Below are positions 15,612 through 23,265 of a stretch of DNA of 38,020 bases, piece after piece. A program made the translations under genes and the position numbers. How positions within the stretch are numbered: position 1 is the stretch's first letter; every line of letters starts with the position of its first letter. Source of the stretch: an uncultured Prevotella sp. (GTDB lineage Bacteria > Bacteroidota > Bacteroidia > Bacteroidales > Bacteroidaceae); assembly GCA_900322175.1 (NCBI GenBank), contig ONYZ01000053.1, positions 1 through 38,020 on the forward strand. The letters are read 5' to 3'. The notes beneath the pieces are model-generated. The model had not been told where the DNA came from. It ran no database searches and saw nothing but the letters and a program-made list of their open reading frames with translations.

Positions 15612-16556
15612 ATGAAGATAGTAATACTTGATGGCTACACAGCCAACCCCGGCGATTTGTCGTGGAAAGAACTTGAGACAATTGGAGAACTGGTGGTTTA
15701 CGACCGTACCAGTGCCGATGAGACCGTGGCAAGAGCTGCCGATACAGAGATAGTGCTAACAAACAAAGTGCTGATAACCAAGGATGTAATAACACAACTG
15801 CCACGACTTAAGTACGTGGGCGTGCTAGCCACAGGATACAATGTGGTCGACATAGAAGTAGCACATCAGCAAGGCATTGTCGTAACCAATGTGCCAGCCT
15901 ATAGCACTGAGAGTGTAGCACAGATGGTATTTGCACACCTGCTCACCGTGACCAACCGGGTGGAGCACTACACTGTACAGAATCGTAACGACCGATGGAC
16001 TAAAAGTGCCGACTTCAGTTATTCCGACACTCTGCTCACAGAACTTGCAGGCAAGACCTTCGGAATAGTTGGACTTGGCAACATAGGTAAGCGTGTGGCC
16101 CAGATAGCGCAGGCCTTCGGCATGAATGTGATAGCACTGACCAGCAAGACCACACTGCCCGACGGCATCAGAAAGGTAGAGCTGTCCGAACTGCTTTCAC
16201 AGTCGGATGTGCTGTCGCTGCATTGTCCGCTAACCCCCGATACGCATCATCTGATTAATTCCGACACGCTGAATAAGATGAAGCCTACAGCCATACTTAT
16301 TAACACAGGTCGCGGCCCGCTTATCGACGATCAGGCAGTGGCCGATGCACTAAAGGCCAAGCGCCTCTATGCATTCTGTGCCGATGTGCTGACTGAAGAA
16401 CCGCCAAAGGCCGACAACCCACTCCTGGGACTGCCCAATGCTTACACTACGCCCCACATAGCCTGGGCAACAGTTGAGGCTCGCACACGCCTGGTACAGG
16501 TGGCTATTGATAATGTTAAGGCCTTTGCTAATGGAAAACCGCAAAATGTGGTATAA
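15612..16556 (+). CDS. D-2-hydroxyacid dehydrogenase (glycerate/hydroxypyruvate reductase-like)
   Basis: 314 aa, NAD(P)-dependent reduction of a 2-keto acid to the D-2-hydroxy acid. The split catalytic domain begins MKIVILDGYTANPGDLSW. The Rossmann fold has TFGIVGLGNIGKRVAQIA (about 149-166). The active-site residues of the family are visible: Arg in LINTGRGPLID, Glu in DVLTEEPP, and His in TTPHIAWAT. The N-terminus is like that of glycerate dehydrogenases of the HprA group, but the true substrate (hydroxypyruvate, glyoxylate or another keto acid) cannot be fixed from sequence. It is divergent from the pdx operon with its own strong promoter. A link to B6 metabolism through 4-phosphoerythronate is unlikely because PdxST does not need that route. 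Confidence 0.92.
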   Translation: MKIVILDGYTANPGDLSWKELETIGELVVYDRTSADETVARAADTEIVLTNKVLITKDVITQLPRLKYVGVLATGYNVVDIEVAHQQGIVVTNVPAYSTESVAQMVFAHLLTVTNRVEHYTVQNRNDRWTKSADFSYSDTLLTELAGKTFGIVGLGNIGKRVAQIAQAFGMNVIALTSKTTLPDGIRKVELSELLSQSDVLSLHCPLTPDTHHLINSDTLNKMKPTAILINTGRGPLIDDQAVADALKAKRLYAFCADVLTEEPPKADNPLLGLPNAYTTPHIAWATVEARTRLVQVAIDNVKAFANGKPQNVV

Positions 16557-16586
16557 GAAACTCGCAGAAAGCAGATACGATAGACT

Positions 16587-17345
16587 ATGAATATAAAACT
16601 ACATACACCAAAGAGCCTGAAGTCTGGTAGCGGTATGAGCACGTTAAAACAGTTTTTGATGTCCATTCTTGCTACTACGGTATCAATAGTGCTTACATTT
16701 GGTACTGCTGCTATAATAGATCACCATAAACAAGAGAACGACAAGCGTGAGATTGTAATGATGGTGATGTATGATATGTACAACTCGCTCGAAATGGTGC
16801 AGAGGGCCGACTCTGCACTGTACGAGTCGATGAATATACAACTTAAGCTGGCCAAAGACACTACACAGTATGATGTGTTATGGATGAGTTTGGCTGCCTT
16901 TCTTCCACAAACCGACTTTACTGAAACCACCGAGCACATTTTCTCGACCAGTATGGAAACCATCCACACGCTCAATAACGTCCTGTTTACCGAGAATGTG
17001 GCTGGTTTCTACCGGATTCGCCATGATTACAAGACAATGGTAAACGACTCTATCAACAAAGAAATTGTCCAAATGAATACTTTCTCCAGCTTAAAGGCGA
17101 CGCTGAACTTTAGATACATGAACTATGCCATATTGAGCAGAGGATTTGTCAAAGGTATGCAGATGAAATTTGAGCAATGCAAGCAGATGATGGATGTAAG
17201 CGACAATGACTTAGATGCATATCGTAAAGAGAGGGAGAAGATAGAGTGTGATTACAAAGATATAAAAAGTGAGAAACTAAAGGCAATAGATGAGATTATA
17301 ACTCTGCAGAACGAAATTGACGCCGCGAAGCCTAAACTCAATTAG
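16587..17345 (+). CDS. Unknown membrane-anchored protein
   Basis: 252 aa beginning MNIKLHTPKSL, 30 bp after the dehydrogenase stop and possibly co-transcribed. One N-terminal hydrophobic segment (LKQFLMSILATTVSIVLTFGTAAII, about residues 20-45) anchors it in the inner membrane. The rest is charged and helical, ending in a coiled-coil-like region (EREKIECDYKDIKSEKLKAIDEI). An alternative start at 16635 (MSTLKQFL) would put the anchor right at the terminus. I recognise no domain. Its last 8 bases overlap the end of the convergent phosphoesterase gene. Confidence 0.75.
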   Translation: MNIKLHTPKSLKSGSGMSTLKQFLMSILATTVSIVLTFGTAAIIDHHKQENDKREIVMMVMYDMYNSLEMVQRADSALYESMNIQLKLAKDTTQYDVLWMSLAAFLPQTDFTETTEHIFSTSMETIHTLNNVLFTENVAGFYRIRHDYKTMVNDSINKEIVQMNTFSSLKATLNFRYMNYAILSRGFVKGMQMKFEQCKQMMDVSDNDLDAYRKEREKIECDYKDIKSEKLKAIDEIITLQNEIDAAKPKLN

Positions 17346-18384
17346 GCGTATAATTCATTCTTACGCGCTCCCAAGTTACGCTGCCGTTTTTCTTTACGTG
17401 TACACGCACCAGATAGTCGCCTGGCTCTGGATTGTTAGCCTCGCACATCGAGTCGAGTGTCAGGTATTCGGTAACGCCCTCCTCTTGATAATCCCACTTG
17501 TGCACATGGCCCAGAAACACCATTCTGGTGTCCCACTTCTCAAACTGATTCAGCAGGAAGAACATCTCCTCGCGCGGGAAGGTAGAAGCAAACTCAACCG
17601 AACGCGGACGGAAGATGTTGGTGTGGCTGAACACAAAGGTGTGACGGACCAGATAGCCGTTTTCCTCGTATCTGTGACCATTCAGCACTCCTTCTTCTAT
17701 CAGCTTAACCTGCTCGTGTCCGAGCGTGCCGCTAGCCGAGTCGAGGAAGATAAAGTGGTCGAACGACAACGGCTCGTCTTCTACCAGCACATACACATCG
17801 TAGAACGACGAGTGGAATATGTTTGACCATAGCGCCCATCCATTGTGGGTGATGTCGTGATTGCCCACCACGGGGTAGAATGGATAGGGAATCTCGTCGA
17901 CAGTATAGATTAAGTCATTCAAAGTGTCGGTATATGTGTATCTGCTAGGATCATCTACCTGAAACGGAATATCTTCGTCGCCCCAGAAATCCTCTTCGTA
18001 ATACTTCTTGCCATATTTCCAGCGATACTCGTCTATCAGTTTTTCGAGTGTGATGTAGTACTCGGCCTTAGTGTCGGCGATGTCGCCCAGATGGGCGTAC
18101 AGCAGGTCGTTGTTGTCAAGTCCTATCTGCAGCATCTCGCGCATACGTCCGTCGTCGGTGGTAAGATGGCTGTCGGCTCCTACCAGGAATGTGTATTCGT
18201 CCATGTCCGAGGCGTCTTGAACTTTATACTCGCGCTTATGCTCCATATAGTACTGGTACGACATCTTTACTCTATCCTCTACGCCTGTACCGCTAACCAG
18301 CACTCCGATGGGGCTCACCTTGTCGCAGGCAGAATACAGCAGCGCTGCGGCTGCTAATAATATATAATGTGTAAACTGTTTCAT
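17338..18384 (-). CDS. Calcineurin-like metallophosphoesterase lipoprotein
   Basis: 348 aa from MKQFTHYILL. The signal peptide ends in a lipobox (LLYSAC, Cys about 19), so it should be a lipoprotein. The five metallophosphoesterase motifs can be read in order: GADSHL, HLGDIADT, VVGNHDI, VFSHTNIF and FLGHVHKW. Asp replaces nothing essential, although the first motif is DSH rather than the usual DxH with a hydrophobic middle residue. The substrate is not predictable (nucleotide, phosphodiester or other). The frame is open three codons further upstream, but these overlap the preceding gene. It lies 2 bp after the stop of the outer-membrane protein gene and is clearly in the same operon. Confidence 0.88.
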   Translation of the reverse strand: MKQFTHYILLAAAALLYSACDKVSPIGVLVSGTGVEDRVKMSYQYYMEHKREYKVQDASDMDEYTFLVGADSHLTTDDGRMREMLQIGLDNNDLLYAHLGDIADTKAEYYITLEKLIDEYRWKYGKKYYEEDFWGDEDIPFQVDDPSRYTYTDTLNDLIYTVDEIPYPFYPVVGNHDITHNGWALWSNIFHSSFYDVYVLVEDEPLSFDHFIFLDSASGTLGHEQVKLIEEGVLNGHRYEENGYLVRHTFVFSHTNIFRPRSVEFASTFPREEMFFLLNQFEKWDTRMVFLGHVHKWDYQEEGVTEYLTLDSMCEANNPEPGDYLVRVHVKKNGSVTWERVRMNYTPN

Positions 18385-18386
18385 AA

Positions 18387-19103
18387 TTACCATACGTATT
18401 TAAGTCCTAACTTTCCTGATGTCTCATATTTCGAGGCCAACTGGCTCATACTGCCGGCTGGACGAATGTTGAACTCGCCAAACAGCTGGGCGCGCTTGAC
18501 GAATGGCGCCGGCGTGTAGAAGTGTAATCCCCAGTTGATGTTCCAGTTCTCGTAGTAGAAGTCGTCGTGATTGCGGAAGAAGAGCCCTAGGTTCCAGTGG
18601 TACCATCGCGGACGGATGTTGACTCCGAATCCGAAGGTAAACGTCAGTGGCTCGGTATATCCCAGCGTGTTTACCTTATAGTGTATCAGCGATTCGCCTA
18701 CGCGCAGATAGAAGTATGGCATCTCCCACATCAGCGACAGGTTGCCGATGGTTTCCTTAGCATTCCAGCGGTGATATTTGTTATACACAAACTTTCCGTC
18801 AAGGAAGAAATCGCTCCAACCCAGCTTCAGATGATATCCGCCTTGCACGTCGGCAGAATACAACTGCTTGCCAAACTGTGCCTGCGCTTCGGCACCGGCA
18901 TGCCAATGGTCGTCGAATTGTCGGCGATACGATACCTCCAGTCCGCCAAATCCGCCGCAAACCACATTGTTGCCTCCCATCACGTAGCCTGAAATTTCGT
19001 TCTTATGCTCGCCATCGTAAGCGTGCTGCCCGTTATAGGCGAACTGAGCCCGCGCAGTCACTGCTCCTGTCAGCAGCCCAAGGATAATGATTAGCTTGTT
19101 CAT
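18387..19103 (-). CDS. Putative outer-membrane beta-barrel protein
   Basis: 238 aa with a signal peptide (MNKLIIILGLLTGAVTARAQ). The mature part is rich in aromatic residues and alternating amphipathic strands (GFGGLEVSYRRQF, WHAGAEAQAQFG, GYHLKLGWSDFFLDGKF, FTFGFGVNIRPRWYHWNLG), ending KLGLKYVW with a terminal aromatic residue. This fits a small outer-membrane barrel. I cannot name the family. A -7 box lies 24 bp upstream, and the metallophosphoesterase gene follows almost without a gap, so the pair may act together at the cell envelope. Confidence 0.75.
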   Translation of the reverse strand: MNKLIIILGLLTGAVTARAQFAYNGQHAYDGEHKNEISGYVMGGNNVVCGGFGGLEVSYRRQFDDHWHAGAEAQAQFGKQLYSADVQGGYHLKLGWSDFFLDGKFVYNKYHRWNAKETIGNLSLMWEMPYFYLRVGESLIHYKVNTLGYTEPLTFTFGFGVNIRPRWYHWNLGLFFRNHDDFYYENWNINWGLHFYTPAPFVKRAQLFGEFNIRPAGSMSQLASKYETSGKLGLKYVW

Positions 19104-19126
19104 ATATATGCTTTAAGTTGACGGTG

Positions 19127-19134
19127 CAAAGGTA
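19127..19134 (-). promoter_or_regulatory. Leftward -7 box TACCTTTG of the outer-membrane protein/phosphoesterase operon
   Basis: Minus-strand TACCTTTG matches TAnnTTTG, 23 bp before the ATG at 19103. No clear TTTG -33 element. Confidence 0.6.
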
Positions 19135-19184
19135 GGTGAATTTTTGTCTTTGAATATGATATTTGCACTTAAATATTGTTAATG

Positions 19185-19217
19185 TTTGCAGATTGTGCGC
19201 GAAGTTATGTATATTTG
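19185..19217 (+). promoter_or_regulatory. Rightward promoter (TTTG, 21 bp, TATATTTG)
   Basis: TTTG at 19185-19188 and TATATTTG at 19210-19217 are 21 bp apart. It would start a transcript running into the small frame at 19264, the AGAC microsatellite and perhaps the peptide and lipoprotein genes. Confidence 0.6.
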
Positions 19218-19263
19218 CAGCCGTGATTATGTAAAATATCCTAAAACTACTCTAATAATATTA

Positions 19264-19389
<126 letters not shown>

Positions 19390-19405
19390 TCTTATACATC
19401 AATGC

Positions 19406-19471
19406 AGGAGCGCAGCGACGGCTCCTCCCGGACCGAACTAGTGGGACGGGTGGAGCCGCCGCTGCGCTCCT
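19406..19471. repeat. GC-rich 19-bp inverted repeat
   Basis: AGGAGCGCAGCGACGGCTC (19406-19424) pairs with GAGCCGCCGCTGCGCTCCT (19453-19471), with one mismatch and a 28-bp loop. There is no T-run, so it is not a normal terminator. It may be a REP-like element or an RNA structure upstream of the peptide gene at 19541. Confidence 0.85.
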
Positions 19472-19540
19472 GTGCTGCATATAGTGACGAAACAATTTTT
19501 TAGTTAACATATTAGTAATAATTTAAAGCTTAAAAGAATC

Positions 19541-19687
19541 ATGAGAAAAAAAGACTATCAGAAACCGACGACGATGGTCGTCCAGTTGAAACAACAATGC
19601 CACATCCTGAGCGCCAGCCCCTATGAGACCACTGGAACAGGTAGAACCAGCATCAACGCAATGGAAGATGAGGAAGATGTAGTATGA
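19541..19687 (+). CDS. 48-aa peptide of the type found before Bacteroidales surface lipoproteins
   Basis: ATG 19541 gives MRKKDYQKPTTMVVQLKQQC HILSAS and ends EDEEDVV at TGA 19685-19687. The pattern 'basic start, YxKP, VVxL, then L-x-A/G-S' is one I recognise as common in Bacteroidales, often directly before fimbrillin-like or other surface lipoprotein genes; its role is not known. Its stop overlaps the ATG of the lipoprotein (ATGA), so translation is probably coupled. Lysine-rich N-terminus, acidic C-terminus, one cysteine, no signal peptide. Confidence 0.7.
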   Translation: MRKKDYQKPTTMVVQLKQQCHILSASPYETTGTGRTSINAMEDEEDVV

Positions 19688-21175
19688 ACCCACTAAAACA
19701 GAAGATGACAATGAAAATGAAGAATATGTTTTGGGCTGCGCTGTCGATGACGGCCGCCCTCGTGATGACTTCCTGCAGCAGCGACGATAACATGACGGAG
19801 GAACTCGACCCGCGCCACCGTGGATAGCGACAACAAGACTCTTAAGTTCGCCGCGGGCGACAAGCTCTACATCACCGGCACCAACATTCAGGGCGTGCTC
19901 GAAATACAGGATGGCATAGGCAGTGCCAGCGGCGCCACCTTCTCGGGCGACCTGGATTATTCGGGCAGCGGCTCTCCCGCCGACGGCCTCTCGCTGACCG
20001 CCACGCTGGTGAGCGCACAGCAGACGGTGGGCACCCAGGTTTCCGTTGACGGCAATGGAGCCATCACCGTGAACTATCCCACAGCAGCCTACTGCGCCAC
20101 CATCAGCGACGCCGTGCAGCAGTACAGCTGGTTGACGGGCACATCGACCTACGGCGACAAGGCCTTCACGCTGACCCAGCAGACCGCCTTCCTCAACTTC
20201 GAGATTACCGTCAAGGGCGGCACCCACAGCGGCACCACACTCCCGGCAAGGTTCATCAACAATGGCGCATCCATCGCAAAGGCTAACGTCACCACCGTGA
20301 CCGATGGCGCCGTAAAGGCCAAGTTCGTGCTCCCCGTAGCCAAAGGAACTGCGCTGAGCAGCGCCACGGTGAAGTTAGGCGGCATGGAAATCACATCAGC
20401 CATCAGCAACACCACGCTATCTACCGGCAAGGTGTACAACGTGAAGAGGACAGTTGACATGTCATCTGTCACGCTGGCCAACACCCTCAACACCGCCGAC
20501 ATGACCGTGAAGGTGAATTATAATTATTCGGATGATTACATCTATTGCTTGTTCGTCAGCAACGGCAACGGTACGTACACCTTCCAGAGTGGCGGCGGAT
20601 ATGTTCCAAATCATTGGGGCAATGCACTTGTCGTTGAGGATGGCAAACTGGTGTTCAAGCAGAACGCATATCCCGATATCGCTACTTCGTGGAATGACTA
20701 TGGATACTCCGTCACCTTCGACACAAGCAACAACACCTATAGGCAATGGGCAGGCGGAGAAGCTGAAAGTAGATATAATCCCTCCTTCATCAGTGTGGAA
20801 GTGAACGGCAAAGAGATTTCATTGACTTCAGCGGATCCGGTTGTAACACCCGTCACGTGGAACATCTCGGGAATGTCGGATATTGAACTGAAAGATGGTT
20901 ACGAAAACGATGGCGTGACGCTCCAAGGCGATGGCACGATTGATTGCAATCAAGGCGCGCTTATGCTTAGGGGAGATTGTACCTTTACCAACACGTTAGG
21001 CAAGAATTTCAAGAAAATCGTAATTTCTGCCGAGATGGCTAACATCCAAGGCTGGTCGTTCAATCCTATAAATAAAACTGCCACCTGGGAGGGCACATCA
21101 TCGAGCGTCACCATCGGTCGTGATAGTCAAACCAATGGGATAACATCGATTGTGTTCTACTTAGTGGATGAATGA
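19684..21175 (+). pseudogene. Fimbrillin-like surface lipoprotein, frameshifted after the signal peptide
   Basis: The 5' frame (from ATG 19684) encodes a lipoprotein signal peptide (MFWAALSMTAALVMTSCSSDD) and runs to MTEELDPRHRG, stopping at 19828. The main frame, open across this point, continues RATVDSDNKTLKFAAGDKLY and runs 450 residues to 21175. The two join naturally near 19808-19815 if one or two bases are restored, so a small indel there breaks the gene or is a sequence error. The mature part is rich in beta-strands, Thr and Gly (KLYITGTNIQGVLEIQDG; AAGDKLYITG resembles fimbrillin-family repeats), with no cysteine-rich or catalytic motif. It should be a surface-exposed protein. GTG 19820 could give an unexported product only. 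The gene overlaps the 48-aa peptide gene. Confidence 0.7.
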
Positions 21176-21220
21176 CGCCGCATCGCGTGCTCACCCCGCA
21201 TGTGAGCCGTGAGGCAAGCC

Positions 21221-21268
21221 AAGGAGGGCGGCACCCAACGCCACAGCGGACGGCTCCGCCCTCCTTTT
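21221..21268 (+). terminator. Intrinsic terminator after the lipoprotein gene
   Basis: AAGGAGGGCGG (21221-21231) pairs perfectly with CCGCCCTCCTT (21256-21266), followed by TT and a T/C-rich run; 24-nt loop. It lies 46 bp after the lipoprotein stop. Confidence 0.65.
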
Positions 21269-21488
21269 CTCCCTGACTCCGTAGAACAGAAATCCTGAGA
21301 GTATGAATAGCATGTCGCGCTCGGCTTTGCCGCTTTGCTCTGCAAAGAACCCATTAGACAGCGGACGCCCTCCGCCTGCGAAACGAAAAAGCATAGATGC
21401 AGCCTTGCATCTGCGCCCCGCCGCTCGGCGGCAGGCTGAAGTCTCAAGGAGAAATATGAATACTGCTGCAAGAATGATGGAAACCATG
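21269..21488. other. Non-coding stretch before the repeat block
   Basis: No credible gene. It has one small hairpin (GATGCA/TGCATC near 21397-21412) and CG-rich sequence resembling intergenic repeats. Long open frames on both strands here and through the following repeats have repetitive or arginine/serine-rich translations and are most likely chance. Confidence 0.5.
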
Positions 21489-21780
21489 AGCTGGAAACTT
21501 CCGACTGGCTGAAACTGGCTGGAAACCATGAGCCGGAAACTTCCGACTGGCTCGAGCAGCTCGGAGAGTGGAGCCGGAAACTTCCGACTGGCTCGAGCAG
21601 CTCGGAGAGTGGAGCCGGAAACTCCCGACTGGCACTTTCGACCAGGAATAGTGGAGCCGGAAACTCCCGACTGGCACTTTCGACCAGGAATAGTGGAGCC
21701 GGAAACTCCCGACTGACTCGCGCAGCCCGGAGAGTGGAGTCGGAAACTTCCGACTGGCAATTTCAGACTGGAGCAGCATA
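21489..21780. repeat. Seven tandem 41-42 bp repeat units
   Basis: Units begin with GAG(C/T)(C/T)GGAAACT at 21489, 21531, 21572, 21613, 21655, 21697 and 21738, so the period is 42, 41, 41, 42, 42, 41. Each has the core CGGAAACT(T/C)CCGACTGG; copies with TT form the short palindrome CGGAA-AC-TTCCG. Sequence between cores varies in two forms (CTCGAGCAGCTCGGAGAGT and CACTTTCGACCAGGAATAGT). The block ends about 40 bp before the ATG of the GC-rich gene at 21821. Spacing of four helical turns puts all cores on one face of the DNA. Confidence 0.93.
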
Positions 21781-21820
21781 GAAACTGAATGAAAGAATAA
21801 CGAAATAAAACATTAAAATT

Positions 21821-22846
21821 ATGATTGACATTAAGCAATTAGCGTATATTGACCCGCAGAAGTGGCCCAACAGGATTTACATGGGCTACATGGCCGAGGT
21901 GATGCGCCGCATCAGGCTGGAGTGGACCGTGGACAACCCGGCGCCGGCAAAGTTGCAGCCCTACATAGACGCACTGGAGACGGCGTATCAGAGGTTCGAC
22001 CAGGACTATCAGACGTCGCAGAAGTCGGACCTGACGGCCGACATCGACAAGGCCGACAAGGAGCGCGACGCGCCGCTGAACCAGGTGCGCACCATGGTGC
22101 AGGCCATGAGGAAGATGGACGGGCTGCCCGCGAAGAAGCAGGCCGCAGAGACGATGGCTCCGACGCTGGAGTTCTACAACCCCACTGCGGGCATGGCACT
22201 GCGCGACGAGACCACGCAGGTGAAGCAGTGGTACCAGGCATTCCAGGCCGACCCCGCACAGGTGGCTGCCGCCGCCGAGCTGGGGCTGACGGACATCATA
22301 GCCGAGCTGATGGCGAAGAACGCCGAGGTGGAGACCCTGATGGGCCAGCGCTCCGACGAGACCCACCAGAAGGCCGAGATACAGCTCTCGGAGGACCGCA
22401 AGGCCCTGGACGAGGCGATGGATGACATGACGATGATGCTGAACGCCTGCACACTGACCGACAGTCATCCGGAGCGCTTCTACGACATCATCGACGGACT
22501 GCGCAACACGCAGGACGACTACATCGAGCAATACGAGAACCACCGCCGCACCAACAAGCGCGTGAAGGTGACCAGCGAGATTGTTGGCAATCACACTTAC
22601 GCTGTCTCGGCAGGCTGGACGTGGACTACCATCGCGCAGAAGAACCCGAAGGCATTCGCCCTCGACCCCGAGCCGAGTGCTCCTGGCGAGGAGCCGGTAA
22701 TCACCGCCGTGCGCATCGCTTCCGTGGACGCGAAGGCGAAGAAGGCCGGCGGACTCTACGTGGCGCTGAAGGGCGTGCTGGTAAGGCCGAACGCCGAGGT
22801 GGACGCCAGCAAGGAGTACGAGCTGGTGCCGCTGCCGTCGGAGTAA
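21821..22846 (+). CDS. GC-rich unknown protein, possibly DUF6261-like
   Basis: 341 aa beginning MIDIKQLAYIDPQKWPNRIY. It is strongly helical with heptad-like charged stretches (DIDKADKERDAPLNQVRTMVQAMRK; AKNAEVETLMGQRSDETHQK), then a C-terminal beta-rich part (ITAVRIASVDAKAKKAGGLYVALKGVLVRP). No signal peptide, membrane segment or catalytic motif. The order 'short hydrophobic start, helical pairs, LM..R..ET' reminds me of DUF6261 proteins of Bacteroidales, but this is memory of a pattern, not a match I can test. Codon third positions are very GC-rich compared with the SpoIIE or LacI genes nearby, which suggests strong expression or foreign origin. It follows the seven-unit repeat block directly, with no TAnnTTTG box visible between them. 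Confidence 0.75.
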   Translation: MIDIKQLAYIDPQKWPNRIYMGYMAEVMRRIRLEWTVDNPAPAKLQPYIDALETAYQRFDQDYQTSQKSDLTADIDKADKERDAPLNQVRTMVQAMRKMDGLPAKKQAAETMAPTLEFYNPTAGMALRDETTQVKQWYQAFQADPAQVAAAAELGLTDIIAELMAKNAEVETLMGQRSDETHQKAEIQLSEDRKALDEAMDDMTMMLNACTLTDSHPERFYDIIDGLRNTQDDYIEQYENHRRTNKRVKVTSEIVGNHTYAVSAGWTWTTIAQKNPKAFALDPEPSAPGEEPVITAVRIASVDAKAKKAGGLYVALKGVLVRPNAEVDASKEYELVPLPSE

Positions 22847-22847
22847 A

Positions 22848-22955
22848 ATTACTGACCCCACCCCCAGCCCCTCCCCTACGATGGGAGGGGAGATAACGGC
22901 GGAACTCCCCTCCCCTACGATGGGAGGGGAGGGGTCGGGGGGTGGGGTCAGTAAT
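22848..22955. repeat. Large nested inverted repeat (REP-like)
   Basis: The 18 bases 22848-22865 (ATTACTGACCCCACCCCC) are the exact reverse complement of 22938-22955. Inside, the sequence CCCCTCCCCTACGATGGGAG occurs twice, each copy itself a small hairpin around TACGAT. The whole folds as a three-armed structure directly after the stop of the GC-rich gene. Related CCTCCCC...GGGGAGG sequences occur inside two coding regions at 24843-24880 and 32748-32780. Confidence 0.9.
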
Positions 22956-22967
22956 GTATCACATCGA

Positions 22968-23008
22968 AAATGCAACAAAATCCTTGGTGGATTTTGTTGC
23001 ATTTTTCG
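22968..23008 (+). terminator. Strong intrinsic terminator
   Basis: AAATGCAACAAAATCC (22968-22983) pairs perfectly with GGATTTTGTTGCATTT (22989-23004), 5-nt loop, followed by more T. It separates the GC-rich gene from the toxin-antitoxin pair. The A/T-flanked stem can work in both directions. Confidence 0.8.
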
Positions 23009-23039
23009 GCGATTTGCGCGTTATATTGAAAATTTGTTG

Positions 23040-23047
23040 TAACTTTG
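23040..23047 (+). promoter_or_regulatory. -7 box TAACTTTG of the toxin-antitoxin operon
   Basis: TAACTTTG matches TAnnTTTG, 29 bp before the antitoxin ATG at 23077. The nearest upstream TTTG (23013-23016) is 23 bp away, slightly far. Confidence 0.6.
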
Positions 23048-23076
23048 CAGCGTTGAAACATTAAACAATTAGAATT

Positions 23077-23265
23077 ATGACTGCAATTATCGAGAGAACA
23101 CCGACAACCGTGACCGTGCGCATGAGCACACGGCGATGGGAAAGGTTGCAGCAGATGGAGAAGGCCTACAAGCTGGCCCGTACCATCGAGCGGAGCATGA
23201 AGCAAGTAGAGGAGGAACCGAGCATGACTCCCGAGGAGGCCATAGAAGCGTTGAGGGCATTATGA
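23077..23265 (+). CDS. Antitoxin of a type II toxin-antitoxin pair
   Basis: 62 aa: an N-terminal strand-like part (IIERTPTTVTVRMSTRRWERLQQ) followed by a helical acidic tail (QVEEEPSMTPEEAIEALRAL). This layout of a DNA-binding/dimerising strand plus a flexible toxin-binding tail is usual for small antitoxins, though the family name cannot be fixed. Its TGA overlaps the toxin ATG (ATGA), so the two are translationally coupled. It should neutralise the toxin and repress the shared promoter. Confidence 0.75.
   Translation: MTAIIERTPTTVTVRMSTRRWERLQQMEKAYKLARTIERSMKQVEEEPSMTPEEAIEALRAL

Noticed and set aside
15612-16556. PdxB (4-phosphoerythronate dehydrogenase) because of nearby B6 genes
   Set aside because: PdxST synthesis does not use this step, the protein lacks the extra C-terminal domain of PdxB, and it has its own divergent promoter.
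19523-20227. Minus-strand frame of 234 codons opposite the lipoprotein
   Set aside because: Overlaps the 48-aa peptide and lipoprotein; arises from GC-rich codons on the other strand.
21489-21780. CRISPR array
   Set aside because: Variable parts between cores are themselves repeated in two forms, there are no unique spacers, and no cas gene is in the window.
21191-21838. Minus-strand frame with repeated VGSFRL/SGVSGST motifs
   Set aside because: The repeats reflect the 41-42 bp DNA array read in frame; no start signal, mixed composition, and overlapping frames read the same repeats equally well.
21839-23002. 387-codon minus-strand frame opposite the GC-rich gene
   Set aside because: High GC at third positions removes stops on the other strand; translation is Leu/His/Val/Arg-rich with no domain features.
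23136-23261. Longer start for the toxin, in frame upstream of 23262
   Set aside because: It would overlap most of the antitoxin; the ATGA overlap gives the usual length and coupling.
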